From the NCBI GenBank assembly GCA_003451715.1, contig DMJN01000120.1:1-13093 (forward strand): DNA of 13,093 bases, in the 5' to 3' direction. The DNA comes from Gammaproteobacteria bacterium (lineage in GTDB: Bacteria > Pseudomonadota > Gammaproteobacteria > Pseudomonadales > Pseudohongiellaceae). This document shows, piece after piece, positions 12,820 to 13,093 of the stretch. The notes under the pieces were generated by a model. It saw only the letters and a list, made by a program, of their open reading frames with translations, was not told the origin of the DNA and made no database searches. Numbering within the stretch: the first letter of the stretch is position 1; the number at the start of each line of letters is the position of its first letter. The position numbers and the translations under genes are program-made.

Positions 12820-13093
12820 CTATTCGATAAGTGTACCGTCCTGCTTACCCATGACATTATCGAGCAGAGCCCCAGCGCGATGCATATTAAATACTTTGAT
12901 GGGTATTTCATGATCACGACTCAGACAGATAGCAGTCAGGTCCATGACGCCCAAATTTTTCTGGATGACATCATCGTAGCTGAGCGTATCAAATTTGACG
13001 GCATCGTGATGGTTTTCAGGGTCGGCCGAGTAAACGCCGTCTACCTTGGTCGCCTTTAGAATCAGGTCTGCATCGATTTCGATGCCCCTGAGG
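12820..13093 (-). CDS. pyrH: UMP kinase, C-terminal 90 residues (runs off window)
   Basis: The visible part encodes the end of the amino-acid-kinase-fold UMP kinase, which phosphorylates UMP to UDP in pyrimidine nucleotide synthesis. In-window residues include [20 protein letters not shown], then [34 protein letters not shown], and a terminal [10 protein letters not shown] before TAG at 12820-12822. These match the conserved [14 protein letters not shown] and GTLI segments of bacterial PyrH. The N-terminal two thirds, with the start codon and phosphate-binding loops, lies beyond 13093. It sits 35 bp ahead of frr, the standard bacterial order, and is likely to be cotranscribed with it. Confidence 0.96.
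   Translation of the reverse strand, partial: LRGIEIDADLILKATKVDGVYSADPENHHDAVKFDTLSYDDVIQKNLGVMDLTAICLSRDHEIPIKVFNMHRAGALLDNVMGKQDGTLIE

Overview
The window is a contiguous piece of a gammaproteobacterial envelope-biogenesis chromosome cluster. Every gene I can support is on the minus strand, so transcription runs from high to low coordinates: pyrH (C-terminal part) - frr - uppS - cdsA - dxr - rseP - bamA - skp - lpxD - fabZ - lpxA - lpxB - rnhB - dnaE (first 26 codons). This is the classic block found from Escherichia to Pseudomonas. The position of dxr, after cdsA and directly before rseP, follows the Pseudomonas-type order; in E. coli dxr lies between frr and uppS. The gene content, the order and the RnhB/DnaE N-termini point to a non-enteric gammaproteobacterium. 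The very acidic Skp and the acidic BamA periplasmic region would fit a marine or salt-tolerant organism, but that is inference and I cannot name a genus.

Layout by region. At 12227-13093 lie the end of UMP kinase and ribosome recycling factor. At 9358-12160 lie undecaprenyl diphosphate synthase, CDP-diglyceride synthase and DXP reductoisomerase: isoprenoid supply, the lipid carrier for peptidoglycan/O-antigen, and phospholipid precursors. uppS/cdsA (TAGTG) and cdsA/dxr (ATGA) overlap, which suggests translational coupling. At 4483-9314 lie the RseP intramembrane protease of the sigma-E stress pathway, the BamA outer-membrane insertase and its periplasmic chaperone Skp. At 834-4453 lie lpxD, fabZ, lpxA and lpxB, which make the lipid A core and supply its hydroxyacyl chains. 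At 1-812 lie RNase HII and the start of the replicative DNA polymerase III alpha subunit.

All complete proteins have near-normal family lengths and intact catalytic motifs, except BamA, which is about 80 residues longer than the E. coli protein. There are no RNA genes, mobile elements, CRISPR arrays, pseudogenes or plus-strand genes that I can support. The longest gene-free stretch is 164 bp (bamA-skp).

I found no undescribed system. What deserves a second look is: two expanded surface loops and a lone cysteine pair in BamA; an unusually acidic Skp; a 76-bp lpxA-lpxB spacer with a perfect 9-bp inverted repeat built on a repeated heptamer; a possible internal promoter with a 5' hairpin ahead of skp; and a long-chain-type residue at the LpxA acyl-ruler position.
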